Below, one piece after another: positions 41,825 through 49,376 of a DNA stretch of 49,376 nucleotides; positions within the stretch are counted from its first letter, which is position 1, and the number at the start of each line of letters is the position of its first letter. Location: assembly GCF_016901955.1 (NCBI RefSeq), contig NZ_JACJLC010000018.1:1-49376 (forward strand), given 5' to 3'. This stretch comes from Pseudoflavonifractor phocaeensis. GTDB lineage: Bacteria; Bacillota; Clostridia; Oscillospirales; Oscillospiraceae. Made by a program: the position numbers and the translations under genes. The notes under the pieces were generated by a model that searched no databases, was not told where the DNA came from, and saw nothing but the letters and a program-made list of their open reading frames with translations.

Positions 41825-42682
41825 TCAGGCCCGGAGGAAGCCCTTGCCGAAGATCTCGCTGGAGTTGGCCACGATCATGAAGGCCTTGGGGTCCACCTGC
41901 CGCAGATGACGGCGGAGGGTCACCGCCTGCCGCCGGGACAACACGGTGAGCACCACGTGGTGGACCTCATGGGTATAGGCCCCCTGGGCCTGCCACAGGG
42001 TGGCCCCCCGGCCCAGGGTATGGGTGACGTAGCTGCACACATGCTCCGGGTCGGAGGTGATGATGAAGAAGGCTTTTCGGCGGTTGAGGGACTCAATGGC
42101 GCTGTCCACCAGCACCGACTTCAGGGCCAGGCCCAGCAGGGAGCACAGACCGGCGGTGATGTCGAACACCACCAGGGCGGCGGCGGCAATGGCCACGTCG
42201 CTGACCAGCAGAGCGGTGCCCACGTCCAGGCCGGTATACTTCTTTAAAATCATGGCGGCGATATCGGTGCCGCCGGAGGAGGCGTCAATGTTGAAGAGGA
42301 TGGCGGCTCCCAGGGCGGGCAGGATCACGGCAAACAGCAGCTCCAGCATGAGCTGGTCGGTAAGAGGGGCGGACATGGGGCAGATGAGGGAGAAGAGCTG
42401 AATCAGCCCCGCCGACAGCAGAGAGCAGTACACCGTCCGGAACCCAAAGCTCTTGTCCAGCAGCAAAAAGCCCAGGATAAGGAAAAGCACGTTGATAATG
42501 GAGTTGTAGGTGGAGGCGCTGAGGGCGGGAAACACCTTGCCCAGCAGGATGGACAGACCGGACACGCCACCCATGGAAAAGTTATTTGGAAATTTAAAGA
42601 AATAGACCCCAATGGACAGCATAATGGTGCCAATGTTCATCCAGATAAATTCCTTCAGGAACCGTTTCTGTTCTATGGTCAT
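41825..42682 (-). CDS. YitT-family membrane protein (DUF161/DUF2179)
   Basis: 285 residues. Six hydrophobic helices in the first 190 residues, with the family pattern FPNNFSMGGVSGLSILLG near 36-53 and DASSGGTDIAAMILKKYTGL then DVGTALLVSDVAI near 148-178. A soluble C-terminal DUF2179 domain spans about 205-285 (FIITSDPEHVCSYVTHTLGR, HEVHHVVLTVLSRRQAVTLR, then VDPKAFMIVANSSEIFGKGF). The function of the family is unknown. ATG 42682 follows AAGGAGAGACC. It is monocistronic, divergent from xpt, and probably transcribed from the promoter at 42767-42795. Confidence 0.92.
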   Translation of the reverse strand: MTIEQKRFLKEFIWMNIGTIMLSIGVYFFKFPNNFSMGGVSGLSILLGKVFPALSASTYNSIINVLFLILGFLLLDKSFGFRTVYCSLLSAGLIQLFSLICPMSAPLTDQLMLELLFAVILPALGAAILFNIDASSGGTDIAAMILKKYTGLDVGTALLVSDVAIAAAALVVFDITAGLCSLLGLALKSVLVDSAIESLNRRKAFFIITSDPEHVCSYVTHTLGRGATLWQAQGAYTHEVHHVVLTVLSRRQAVTLRRHLRQVDPKAFMIVANSSEIFGKGFLRA

Positions 42683-42766
42683 AAGCGGTCTCTCCTTTCG
42701 CCAGGACGGGGAGAATGGAGTAAAGTATTTTAACTTTACTGAAATGGGCGCCGCCGGGTCAATGCC

Positions 42767-42795
42767 ATTGTAACATTCCCCCTGAGAAAGCACAA
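42767..42795 (-). promoter_or_regulatory. Promoter of the YitT-family gene
   Basis: Minus-strand TTGTGC (42790-42795), 17 bases, TACAAT (42767-42772). A second possibility closer to the gene is TTGACC-18-TAAAGT. Confidence 0.6.
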
Positions 42796-42836
42796 GAAAG
42801 TGATTTGGCAAAGAGTACCGGAAGAAGGGAAAAATT

Positions 42837-42892
42837 TGACCCGTCATATCAGACAAAATTGATAAAAAGTGATGACGGGTCAGTGGTTTTTT
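42837..42892 (+). terminator. Orphan terminator-like hairpin upstream of xpt
   Basis: TGACCCGTCAT (42837-42847) pairs perfectly with ATGACGGGTCA (42872-42882) around an A-rich 24-base loop, followed by GTGGTTTTTTG. It has the form of an intrinsic terminator on the plus strand, but no gene precedes it. It may end a short leader or small RNA that starts within 42700-42830, or take part in control of xpt. It does not match the purine riboswitch consensus. Confidence 0.5.
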
Positions 42893-42908
42893 GATAAAAT
42901 ATGGTCAG

Positions 42909-42937
42909 TTGCAGAGTATGGCAAAATTCGCTAGAAT
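42909..42937 (+). promoter_or_regulatory. Promoter of xpt
   Basis: TTGCAG (42909-42914), 17 bases, TAGAAT (42932-42937). It lies downstream of the orphan hairpin and gives a leader of about 28 bases. Confidence 0.7.
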
Positions 42938-42971
42938 AATTATGAATAATCTGTTAAGGGAGACGGCGCCA

Positions 42972-43544
42972 ATGAAATTGCTGGAAGAGCGCATCCGTAC
43001 CGACGGGAAGATCCGGGAGGGCGGCGTGCTGAAGGTAGACAGCTTTCTCAACCATCAAATGGACGTAAGCCTGTTCCAGGAGATGGGTAAGGAGTTTTTG
43101 CGCTTATACAAGGACTGCGGGGTTACCAAGATTTTGACCATCGAGGCATCGGGGATCGGGATCGCGTGTGTGGCCGCGCAGTTTTTTGATTGCCCGGTGA
43201 TTTTCGCCAAAAAGAACAAGACCAAAAACATCGCCGGCGACGTGTATACCTCCAAGGTAGAGTCCTTTACCCACGGCAAAGTGTATGATATCATCGTAGC
43301 AAAGGAGTTCCTGCGGCCGGAGGACCGGGTGCTTATCATTGACGACTTCCTGGCCAACGGCTCCGCCCTCCAGGGTCTTATCAAGCTGGTGCTGGACGCC
43401 GGGGCCACCCTGGTGGGGGCCGGCATTGCCGTAGAGAAGGCTTTCCAGCCCGGCGGCGAGATGATCCGCGGCATGGGGGTCAGGGTGGAATCTTTGGCCC
43501 GCATCAAGTCCATGAGCGTGGAGAACGGCGTGGAATTTTGCTGA
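42972..43544 (+). CDS. xpt: Xanthine phosphoribosyltransferase
   Basis: Salvages xanthine with PRPP to give XMP. 190 residues, the usual length. N terminus MKLLEERIRTDGKIREGGVL then KVDSFLNHQMDVSLFQEMG is typical of Xpt. Substrate loop TIEASGIGIACVAAQF near 57-72, KKNKTKNIAGDVYTSKVESF near 80-100, and the PRPP-binding motif VLIIDDFLANGSALQGL near 122-138. ATG 42972 follows AAGGGAG by nine bases; the upstream in-frame ATG 42891 lies in the promoter region. It is followed by nucleoside transporter genes on the same strand, giving a purine uptake and salvage unit. Confidence 0.95.
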   Translation: MKLLEERIRTDGKIREGGVLKVDSFLNHQMDVSLFQEMGKEFLRLYKDCGVTKILTIEASGIGIACVAAQFFDCPVIFAKKNKTKNIAGDVYTSKVESFTHGKVYDIIVAKEFLRPEDRVLIIDDFLANGSALQGLIKLVLDAGATLVGAGIAVEKAFQPGGEMIRGMGVRVESLARIKSMSVENGVEFC

Positions 43545-43760
43545 GCCCGCCGTGGGTGGAAAATGACCCGTAGGGGTCGGCCTCTGGACGCCCCGCCGTA
43601 TGGGGGATGAGACCGTTCCGCCGGGCCGTCGGGATGAAGAGGGGCGGATGGTCCGCGTCCTTACCATGCCCCCATTTCGTCTGTTCAATCCAGCCCGTAG
43701 GGAAGAGGGCTGTTTTGAAGGAAATATGGAAGCAAAGAAATGATTAAGGAGGAAACGATC

Positions 43761-45047
43761 ATGAAGAAGAGAAAACTGCTGTCTCTGCTGCTGGCCGGCG
43801 CTATGGCGCTGAGCCTGGCCGCCTGTGGCGGTGGTGGCGGCACCACCCAGACCCCCGCCGGTGGCGAGACCACTCCCGCCGGTAGCGAAACCACCCCCGC
43901 CGGCAGCGAGACCGAGACCAAGACCGTAAAGGTGGGCCTGATCTGCATCGGCGACGAAAATGACCAGGGCTACACCTACAACTTCATTCGTGGCAAGGAA
44001 GCCGTTACCGAGAAGCTGGCCGCCAAGGGCATCAACATTGACTGGCAGGTCAAGTGGAACATCGGCGAGGACTCCTCCTGCGAGGAGGCCAACATCGAGC
44101 TGGCCGAGGAGGGCTGCCAGCTCATCATCAACAACTCCTTCGGCTTTGAGCCCTTTATGCTGAAGGTGGCCCCCGACTACCCCGAGATCGAGTTCATCGC
44201 CTGCACCAACCAGGCCAGCTGGACTGATGATCTGGAGAACACCCACAACGCCTTCGCCAACATCTACGAGGGCCGCTATCTGGCCGGTGTGGCTGCCGGC
44301 ATGAAGATGCAGGAGATGATCGACAACGGCGACATCACCGCCGAGCAGGCCGTCATCGGCTACGTGGGCGCCTACTCCTTCGCCGAGGTGATCTCCGGCT
44401 TTACCGCCTACTACCTGGGCGCCAAGAGCGTGTGCCCCAGCGTGACCATGAAGGTCCAGTTCGTGGGCTCCTGGTCTGACGCCACCGAGGAGGGCAACGC
44501 CGCCCAGGCCCTGTGTGACGCCGGGTGCATCATGATCTCCCAGCACTCCGACAACACCACCCCCGCCACCGCCGCCCAGAACGCCGGCGTGTTCCACACC
44601 GGCTACAACAACGACATGATCTCCGTGGCCCCCGAGTCTTCCCTCATCTCCACCCGCATCGACTGGTCCGTGTACTTTGAGTACGCCATCGAGGCCGTGG
44701 CCAACGGCGAGAGCTTCGACCAGGATTGGTGCCACGGCATGGACGAGGGCGCTGTGGTCATGACCGAGCTCAACGAGGACATCGCCGCCGAGGGCACCGC
44801 CGAGAAGCTGGCCGAGGTGGAGGAGCAGATCCGCTCCGGCGCGCTGCAGGTGTTCGACACCTCCACCTTCACCGTGGACGGCGCCGAGCTCACCACCTGC
44901 TTCGCCCTGGATACCGACGGCGACTTCGTGGCCGATTCTGAGGAGGCCGTGTTCGACGGGGCCTTCCATGAGTCCTACTTCCAGTCCGCCCCCTACTTCA
45001 CCGTGGAGATCGACGGCATCGAGTGGCTCAACTCCGCGTTCGGCTAA
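43761..45047 (+). CDS. BMP-family nucleoside-binding lipoprotein of an ABC transporter
   Basis: Extracytoplasmic solute-binding protein (Med/BmpA/PnrA family), which usually binds purine nucleosides. 428 residues. Lipoprotein signal MKKRKLLSLLLAGAMALSLA with lipobox LAAC (Cys near 22). A Gly/Thr/Pro linker with three near-repeats of TPAGSET follows. The periplasmic-type fold begins KTVKVGLICIGDENDQGYTY near 53-72, with the family's binding-cleft elements GYTYNFIRG, NNSFGFEPFMLKVAPDYPEI, NIYEGRYLAGVAAGMKM, and ISQHSDNTTPATAAQN. ATG 43761 follows AAGGAGG by eight bases. It lies 216 bases after xpt. A terminator after it probably lets part of the transcription through to the ATPase and permease genes. 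Confidence 0.93.
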   Translation: MKKRKLLSLLLAGAMALSLAACGGGGGTTQTPAGGETTPAGSETTPAGSETETKTVKVGLICIGDENDQGYTYNFIRGKEAVTEKLAAKGINIDWQVKWNIGEDSSCEEANIELAEEGCQLIINNSFGFEPFMLKVAPDYPEIEFIACTNQASWTDDLENTHNAFANIYEGRYLAGVAAGMKMQEMIDNGDITAEQAVIGYVGAYSFAEVISGFTAYYLGAKSVCPSVTMKVQFVGSWSDATEEGNAAQALCDAGCIMISQHSDNTTPATAAQNAGVFHTGYNNDMISVAPESSLISTRIDWSVYFEYAIEAVANGESFDQDWCHGMDEGAVVMTELNEDIAAEGTAEKLAEVEEQIRSGALQVFDTSTFTVDGAELTTCFALDTDGDFVADSEEAVFDGAFHESYFQSAPYFTVEIDGIEWLNSAFG

Positions 45048-45062
45048 TCCCGTTCTCTCCGG

Positions 45063-45091
45063 AAAAGAGGGCTGCGCCGCAGCCCTCTTTT
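45063..45091 (+). terminator. Hairpin after the BMP lipoprotein gene
   Basis: AAAAGAGGGCTGCG and CGCAGCCCTCTTTT pair almost without a loop and end in TTTT. It is probably a partial terminator that lowers ATPase/permease expression relative to the binding protein. Confidence 0.82.
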
Positions 45092-45148
45092 CTGCCTTTT
45101 CCCGGGAAATGATGGGAAGGCGGGCATCGTCCCGGATATGGTTTTGCC

Positions 45149-45229
45149 CGTAGGGGCGACCCTTGTGGTCGCCCGTCGTACCGGCTCCTGCCTCGAAAGG
45201 CCGGGCGGCCACAAGGGCCGCCCCTACGA
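45149..45229. repeat. R2 hairpin repeats, inverted pair
   Basis: GTAGGGGCGACCCTTGTGGT then CGCCC (45149-45173), and GGGCGGCCACAAGGGCCGCC then CCTACG (45203-45229). The two units are inverted relative to one another and could form one long stem. They lie inside the transporter operon, between the binding-protein and ATPase genes. The rest of 45092-45358 holds nothing I can support. Confidence 0.85.
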
Positions 45230-45367
45230 TGGTGGTTCTGTCGCCGCCGGGCCCGCCGGTGTCCGGCCCCACGGGGTGGGCGCCATATCAGTTGCAGGGG
45301 CGATTGGCAACCGCCCGGCCCACAGCACACAGCAGCACATGAACAGATCACAGGAAGGATGACAGCC

Positions 45368-46951
45368 TTGGAAAAAACTGTCCATGCCATTGAATTGAAG
45401 CATATCACCAAGCGGTTTGGCAAGGTGGTGGCCAACGACGGCGTCGATCTGGCCCTGAACCGGGGAGAGATCCTCTCCCTGCTGGGGGAGAACGGCAGCG
45501 GCAAGACCACCCTGATGAACATGCTCTCCGGGATCTACCTCCCCGACGAGGGAGAGATCCTGGTGGGGGGCCAGCCGGTGTCCATCCGCTCCCCCAAGGA
45601 CGCCTACCGACACGGCATCGGAATGATCCACCAGCACTATAAGCTGGTGGAGGTGTTCACCGCCGCCGAAAACATCGCCCTGGGTCTCAGCGGCAAGGAT
45701 CATGACCGCAAGACCATTGCCGCCCAGGTCCAGACCATCAGCGACAAATACGGCTTTGGCATCGACCCCAACAAAAAGGTGTACGATATGTCGGTGTCGG
45801 AAAAGCAGACGGTGGAGATCGTGAAGGTGCTCTACCGGGGGGCGGAGATCCTCATCCTGGACGAGCCCACCGCCGTCCTCACCCCCCAGGAGACCGACCG
45901 GCTCTTTGACATCCTCCGGGCCATGAAGGCCGACGGCAAGGCCATCGTCATCATCACCCACAAGCTCCACGAGGTCATGGCTATCTCCGACAAGGTGGCG
46001 GTGCTCCGCAAGGGCAAGTATATCGGCACCGTCAACACCGCCGAGACCAACCCCCAGGCCCTCACCGAGATGATGGTGGGCCACGCCGTCACCCTGAACA
46101 TCGACCGTCCCCAGGCCAAGTACAAGGACCTGCGGCTGGAGGTAAAGGGCCTGAACTGCCTGGGAGGCGAGGGCCTGCCGGTGCTGAAGGACATCAATTT
46201 CCAGGCCTTCGGCGGAGAGATTTTGGGCATCGCCGGCATCGCCGGCTCCGGCCAGAAGGAGCTGCTGGAGGCCATTGCCGGCCTGCAGAAGGCCCAGTCC
46301 GGCCACATCTTCTACTATCCTCCCCATCCCAACAGCGACATCGCCGGCAACCATGTGCCGGTGGATAAGGCGGGAGAAGAGCTGGTGGGCAAGACCCCCG
46401 GCCAGATCCGGAAGGTGGGGGTGTCCCTGGCCTTCGTCCCCGAGGACCGGCTGGGCATGGGCCTGGTGGGAGGTATGGGCATGGTGGACAACATGATGCT
46501 CAAGACCTACAAGGACAACCCCGGTCCCTTTGTGGATCGGAAGCCGCCCAAGGCCCTGGCCGAGCGGCTCATTGAGGAGCTGGAGATCGTCACCCCCGGG
46601 GTGTCCACTCCGGTGCGGCGGCTGTCCGGCGGCAATGTGCAGAAGGTGCTGGTGGGCCGGGAGATCGCCTCCACCCCCACGGTGCTCATGACCGCCTATC
46701 CTGTCCGGGGCCTGGACATCAACTCCTCCTACACCATCTACCGCCTGCTCAACGAGCAGAAGATGAAGGGCGTGGCGGTGCTGCTGGTGGGAGAGGATCT
46801 GGACGTGCTGCTGGAGCTGTGCGACCGCATCCTGGTGCTGTGCGGCGGCCAGGTGTCCGGCGTGGTGGACGGCCCCACCGCCACCAAAGAGGAAGTGGGC
46901 CTGCTCATGACCCATGTGGGCGGCGGAAAGGAGGGAGATCGCCATGCATGA
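45368..46951 (+). CDS. ABC transporter ATPase with two nucleotide-binding domains (nucleoside uptake)
   Basis: Energises the nucleoside importer. 527 residues, two fused ABC domains like NupO/RbsA. Domain 1 has Walker A GENGSGKTTLMN near 40, a divergent signature MSVSEKQTVEIVK and Walker B ILILDEPTAVLT near 165. Domain 2 (from about 255) has a degenerate Walker A GIAGSGQKELLEAI, signature RRLSGGNVQKVLVGREI and a degenerate Walker B VLMTAYPVRGLD, the usual asymmetry of this family. The start is TTG 45368 because GGAAGG is nine bases upstream; ATG 45359 directly abuts that site. The 3' end overlaps the first permease gene by eight bases. Confidence 0.94.
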   Translation: MEKTVHAIELKHITKRFGKVVANDGVDLALNRGEILSLLGENGSGKTTLMNMLSGIYLPDEGEILVGGQPVSIRSPKDAYRHGIGMIHQHYKLVEVFTAAENIALGLSGKDHDRKTIAAQVQTISDKYGFGIDPNKKVYDMSVSEKQTVEIVKVLYRGAEILILDEPTAVLTPQETDRLFDILRAMKADGKAIVIITHKLHEVMAISDKVAVLRKGKYIGTVNTAETNPQALTEMMVGHAVTLNIDRPQAKYKDLRLEVKGLNCLGGEGLPVLKDINFQAFGGEILGIAGIAGSGQKELLEAIAGLQKAQSGHIFYYPPHPNSDIAGNHVPVDKAGEELVGKTPGQIRKVGVSLAFVPEDRLGMGLVGGMGMVDNMMLKTYKDNPGPFVDRKPPKALAERLIEELEIVTPGVSTPVRRLSGGNVQKVLVGREIASTPTVLMTAYPVRGLDINSSYTIYRLLNEQKMKGVAVLLVGEDLDVLLELCDRILVLCGGQVSGVVDGPTATKEEVGLLMTHVGGGKEGDRHA

Positions 46952-48032
46952 ACAGCACAGTCCCCTGATCCGCCTGGCCAAGCGGGACGCCATGCCCCGG
47001 GGCCAGGTGTGGGCCATTCGGGGGGCCTCCTTTGTGGCGGCCTTTCTGATCAGCGCCCTGATCTTCCTGCTCATGGGCCACAGCCCCGTGGAGGCCTACG
47101 GCACCATGATCAGCGGCTCCCTGGGCAAGCCCACCGCCATCCGGCAGACGGTGCGCATCGCCGTCCCCCTGCTGGGCACCGCCCTGGCCATTGCCCCCTG
47201 CTTCAAAATGCGGTTCTGGAACATCGGCGCCGAGGGTCAGATCACCGCCGGCGCTGTGGGAGCCAGCTACTTCGCCCTGTTCTGGGCGGATAAGCTGCCC
47301 GGCCCCGCCCTGCTGGTGGTCATGGCTCTGGCCGGCGCCATCTGCGGCGGCCTGTGGGGCCTGGTGCCCGCCTTCTTCAAGGCCAAGTGGGGCACCAACG
47401 AGACCCTGTTTACCCTGATGATGAACTATATCATGATCGGCGTGGTGAAATGGCTCCAGGGCGGCCCCTGGGAGGGCCGGCCCGGTTCCCAGATCATCCC
47501 CCAGTTCGACTCCGCCGCCGTGCTGCCCAAGGTGCTGGGGGTCCACTGCGGCTGGATCATCGTCCTCATCATGACGGTGGCTATGTTCATCTATATGAAG
47601 TACACCAAGCAGGGCTATGAGATCGCCGTCATCGGCGAGAGCGAGAACACCGCCCGGTACGCCGGCATGAACGTGGGCAGGATCATCATGCGCACCATGT
47701 TCCTGTCCGGGGCCATGGCGGGCCTGGTGGGCTTCATCGTGGCCTCCGGCGCGGACAACACCCTTCATTCCGGAGTGGCCGCCGGGGTGGGCTTTACCGC
47801 CATTACCGTGGCCTGGCTGGCCCAGCTCAATCCCTTTGCCATGATCGCCATCTCTATGCTGCTGGGCGTCCTGGAAAAGGGAGCCGACACGTTGCAGACC
47901 CGGCTGGAGGTGCCCGCCTCCATCTCGGATATCATCACCGGCATCTTCTTGTTCTGTATGCTGGGGTGTGAGTTCTTCATCAACTACCGGCTGATCCTCC
48001 GGGGCGGCCATAAGGAGGTGGCCAAGCAATGA
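46944..48032 (+). CDS. ABC transporter permease, nucleoside type (NupP-like)
   Basis: Membrane subunit of the nucleoside importer. 362 residues with eight to nine hydrophobic helices: RGASFVAAFLISALIFLLMG near 25-45, VRIAVPLLGTALAIAPCFKM near 70, and the BPD_transp_2 signature FWNIGAEGQITAGAVGASYF near 92-112. GTNETLFTLMMNYIMIGVVK lies near 150, and GESENTARYAGMNVGRIIMR (the ATPase-contacting loop) near 232. ATG 46944 lies eight bases inside the ATPase gene, with GGAGGGAG upstream. It ends overlapping the second permease gene (ATGA). The two permeases should form a heterodimer. Confidence 0.93.
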   Translation: MHEQHSPLIRLAKRDAMPRGQVWAIRGASFVAAFLISALIFLLMGHSPVEAYGTMISGSLGKPTAIRQTVRIAVPLLGTALAIAPCFKMRFWNIGAEGQITAGAVGASYFALFWADKLPGPALLVVMALAGAICGGLWGLVPAFFKAKWGTNETLFTLMMNYIMIGVVKWLQGGPWEGRPGSQIIPQFDSAAVLPKVLGVHCGWIIVLIMTVAMFIYMKYTKQGYEIAVIGESENTARYAGMNVGRIIMRTMFLSGAMAGLVGFIVASGADNTLHSGVAAGVGFTAITVAWLAQLNPFAMIAISMLLGVLEKGADTLQTRLEVPASISDIITGIFLFCMLGCEFFINYRLILRGGHKEVAKQ

Positions 48033-49018
48033 GTATCAATCAAAATGCCGTGCTGCTGCTCATCATGGCCGCCGTGCTCAACGGCGTGCCTCTGCTCTAT
48101 GGTACCCTGGGCGAGATCCTGTCGGAAAAGGCGGGCAACCTGAACCTGGGCGTGGAGGGCATGATGTTCATGGGTGGGGCCATGGGCCTGGGAGCCGCCT
48201 TCTACTATGAGGCCGCCGGCGGCACCATCGGGGTGCTGGCCGTTTTCCTGGCTCTCTTCTTTGCCTTCCTGGGCGGCGCCATCGGAGCCCTCATCTACGC
48301 CTTCCTCACCATTACCCTCCGGGCCAACCAGAACGTCACCGGTCTTGCCCTGGCCATCTTCGGCACCGGCGGAGGCCAGTTCATCGGCGAGTATATGCGG
48401 GTGACCTCCGGGGGCTATGTGGCCGTCAGCAACGCCCTCAAGGCAGTGTTCCTCAACTCCCCCTTCCCGGCGGCCCTTCAGCAGCTGCCGGTGGTGGGGC
48501 CCCTGCTCTTCGGCCACAGTGTGTTCCTCTACCTGGGCGTGATCCTGGCGGTGGGAATGCACCTCTTCCTCAAACGCACCCGGGCGGGGCTGTCCCTCCG
48601 GGCGGTGGGCGAATCCCCCGCCACCGCCGACGCCGCCGGTATCAACGTGACCCGGTATAAATACCTGGCCACCGTGCTGGGGGGCGGCATCTCCGCCATC
48701 GGCGGCATGGTGTATATCATGACCATCGCCAGCTGTGTGTGGAACCACGAGGCCCTCTCCGGCGAGGGCTGGCTGGCCGTGGCCCTGGTCATCTTCTGCC
48801 TGTGGCGGCCCCTTAACGCCGTCTGGGGCTCCATTCTCTTTGGAGCCCTGATGATCCTCTACCAGCGGCTCCATTTGGGCTTCATTCCCGACGAGCTGTA
48901 CAAGATTTTGCCCTACGTGGTCACCGTTATCGTGCTCATCTTTACCTCCCTGCGCAACAGCAAGGATAAGCAGCCCCCCAACTCTTTGGGGCTGGCCTAT
49001 TTCAGGGAAGAAAGGTAA
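48029..49018 (+). CDS. ABC transporter permease, nucleoside type (NupQ-like)
   Basis: Second membrane subunit. 329 residues. N terminus with AVLLLIMAAVLNGVPLLYGT, the signature LGEILSEKAGNLNLGVEGMM near 28-47 (the NupQ/YufQ hallmark), LRANQNVTGLALAIFGTGGG near 92, the coupling loop AVGESPATADAAGINVTRYK near 192, and LWRPLNAVWGSILFGALMIL near 257. It starts at ATG 48029, overlapping the previous stop. The last 15 codons recur at 49170-49219 beyond an R3 element. Four codons and the stop differ, all silently. The gene's own end (TAT, AGG, GAA, AGG, TAA) looks less like local codon use than the stranded copy. Confidence 0.93.
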   Translation: MSINQNAVLLLIMAAVLNGVPLLYGTLGEILSEKAGNLNLGVEGMMFMGGAMGLGAAFYYEAAGGTIGVLAVFLALFFAFLGGAIGALIYAFLTITLRANQNVTGLALAIFGTGGGQFIGEYMRVTSGGYVAVSNALKAVFLNSPFPAALQQLPVVGPLLFGHSVFLYLGVILAVGMHLFLKRTRAGLSLRAVGESPATADAAGINVTRYKYLATVLGGGISAIGGMVYIMTIASCVWNHEALSGEGWLAVALVIFCLWRPLNAVWGSILFGALMILYQRLHLGFIPDELYKILPYVVTVIVLIFTSLRNSKDKQPPNSLGLAYFREER

Positions 49019-49169
49019 GAAAAGGGGAAGCCCTCTTTGGAAAAAGGGGCTGCTGATCCGGGACCCGCCGCAGGCGGGACGCGCTTTTGCGCGCAGGCCG
49101 GGGGGATTCACTTCCCCCGGCCGCAAATGGAAATACGGGGCCCCCACGGGACCAGTCCCGTGGGGAAAC
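49019..49169 (+). mobile_element. R3 element after the nucleoside permease gene
   Basis: 151 bases between the two gene ends. Parts, in order: CCCGCCGCAGGCGGG hairpin; CGCGCTTTTGCGCG hairpin; GGCCGGGGGGA-TTCAC-TTCCCCCGGCC (49097-49122); linker GCAAATGGAAATA; then GGGGCCCCCACGGGAC/GTCCCGTGGGG (49142-49165). The copied gene end begins four bases later. The TTCAC loop and the CCCCAC/GTGGGG base of the last hairpin match the other two R3 copies. Confidence 0.75.
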
Positions 49170-49219
49170 AAGCAGCCCCCAACTCTTTGGGGCTGGCCTA
49201 CTTCAGAGAAGAGCGGTGA
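49170..49219 (+). pseudogene. Stranded second copy of the permease 3' end
   Basis: Encodes PNSLGLAYFREER and a TGA stop, identical in protein to the permease C terminus. TAC replaces TAT, AGA replaces AGG, GAG replaces GAA, CGG replaces AGG and TGA replaces TAA. A one-base difference in a C run marks the edge of the match. A short frame from 49037 runs through the element into this copy, but it has no supporting features. Confidence 0.78.
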
Positions 49220-49222
49220 CCG

Positions 49223-49268
49223 AAAAAAGCTCCCGGCCTGGCGCTTGCGCCAGGCCGGGAGCTTTTTT
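49223..49268 (+). terminator. Terminator of the nucleoside transporter operon
   Basis: AAAAAAGCTCCCGGCCTGGC and its complement form a stem of 21 bases around CTTG, ending in TTTTTT. It lies three bases after the stranded gene end, as expected if that end was originally the end of the permease gene. Confidence 0.95.
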
Positions 49269-49299
49269 CGGAGAGTGGAGAGTGAAGATAGGAGATATT

Positions 49300-49323
49300 G
49301 TAGGGACGGCCTGTGGCCGCCCG
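49300..49323. repeat. R2 hairpin repeat
   Basis: GTAGGGACGGCCTGTGGCCG then CCC, preceded by GATAGGAGAT, a flank also seen before the R2 unit at 38327. Confidence 0.8.
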
Positions 49324-49330
49324 TTCAAGC

Positions 49331-49376
49331 CTTCCCCCGGGGGAAGGTGGCCCGGAGGGCCGGATGAGGGGGGGCG
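49331..49376. repeat. R1 element, left arm, cut by the window edge
   Basis: CTTCCCCCGGGGGAAGG, then GGCCCGGAGGGCC, then GGATGAGGGG: a left R1 arm running off the end of the window. Whether a right arm or a gene follows cannot be seen. Confidence 0.8.

Noticed and set aside
42780-42971. Purine riboswitch upstream of xpt
   Set aside because: The conserved purine riboswitch core sequences and the two kissing loops are not present; only a terminator-like hairpin is seen.
49037-49219. 60-residue protein running through R3 into the stranded permease end
   Set aside because: It has no ribosome binding site. The frame is the chance result of GC-rich repeat sequence, and the other two R3 copies do not keep an equivalent frame.

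Overview
The window is about 49 kb of GC-rich chromosome, with strong G/C preference at third codon positions. It comes from a spore-forming Gram-positive bacterium of the class Clostridia. The gene set and the dispersed repeats suggest an Oscillospiraceae gut species of the Flavonifractor / Pseudoflavonifractor / Lawsonibacter kind; that family placement is an inference from gene content and recollection of similar sequences, not a database result. Evidence for a spore former is the germination protease gpr and a Spo0A-like regulator. Evidence for Firmicutes is the pair of T-box leaders, Noc and TTG starts behind strong ribosome binding sites. gyrB-gyrA and soj-spo0J-noc with two perfect parS sites suggest that the region lies fairly close to the replication origin. 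No rRNA, tRNA, CRISPR array, prophage or complete insertion sequence is visible.

Layout. 1-6.6 kb: gyrB, gyrA, a small SHOCT membrane protein, a DUF559 endonuclease-like gene inside an inverted-repeat cassette, rnhA and a flavodoxin. 6.6-13.7 kb: glyS behind a glycine T-box, then coaBC, a probable pantothenate ECF S component and coaX (coenzyme A supply), a YihY-type membrane protein and pta. 13.8-16.8 kb: an Xre-type regulator and lepA. 16.8-26.4 kb: a 1923-residue S-layer-domain protein, gpr, rpsT, a LysM/G5/M23 cell-wall hydrolase and a divergent pair of very small genes. 26.7-32.1 kb: aspS, a small SLH protein, hisS behind a T-box, and mgsA. 32.1-41.7 kb, all on the minus strand: minD, rsmG, a small membrane protein, mscL, serS, a coiled-coil membrane protein, parB, parA, noc, a Spo0A-like response regulator and a PrsA-type foldase lipoprotein. 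41.8-49.2 kb: a YitT-type membrane protein, then xpt and a four-gene BMP-type nucleoside ABC transporter, which together form a purine salvage unit.

Three families of non-coding repeats lie between these genes. R1 is a roughly 115-bp palindrome-rich element with arms of the form CTTCCCCC...GGATGAGGGG. It occurs as full elements, as half elements, and once as a cassette carrying a DUF559 gene. R2 is a small hairpin that begins GTAGGGGC and ends in GCCC, and the pairing of its inner stem is kept while the sequence changes. R3 is the most unusual. Three 149-167 bp elements sit immediately after the stop codons of lepA, mgsA and a nucleoside permease gene. Each is followed by a second copy of the last 15-28 codons of that same gene. 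The two copies differ almost only at synonymous positions, and even stop codons are swapped. The R3 elements share hairpins whose stems vary in sequence but keep pairing, with a constant TTCAC loop. I read R3 as an element that sits at gene 3' ends and comes with a replacement coding end, leaving the native end stranded downstream. This is the strongest candidate for an undescribed system in the window.
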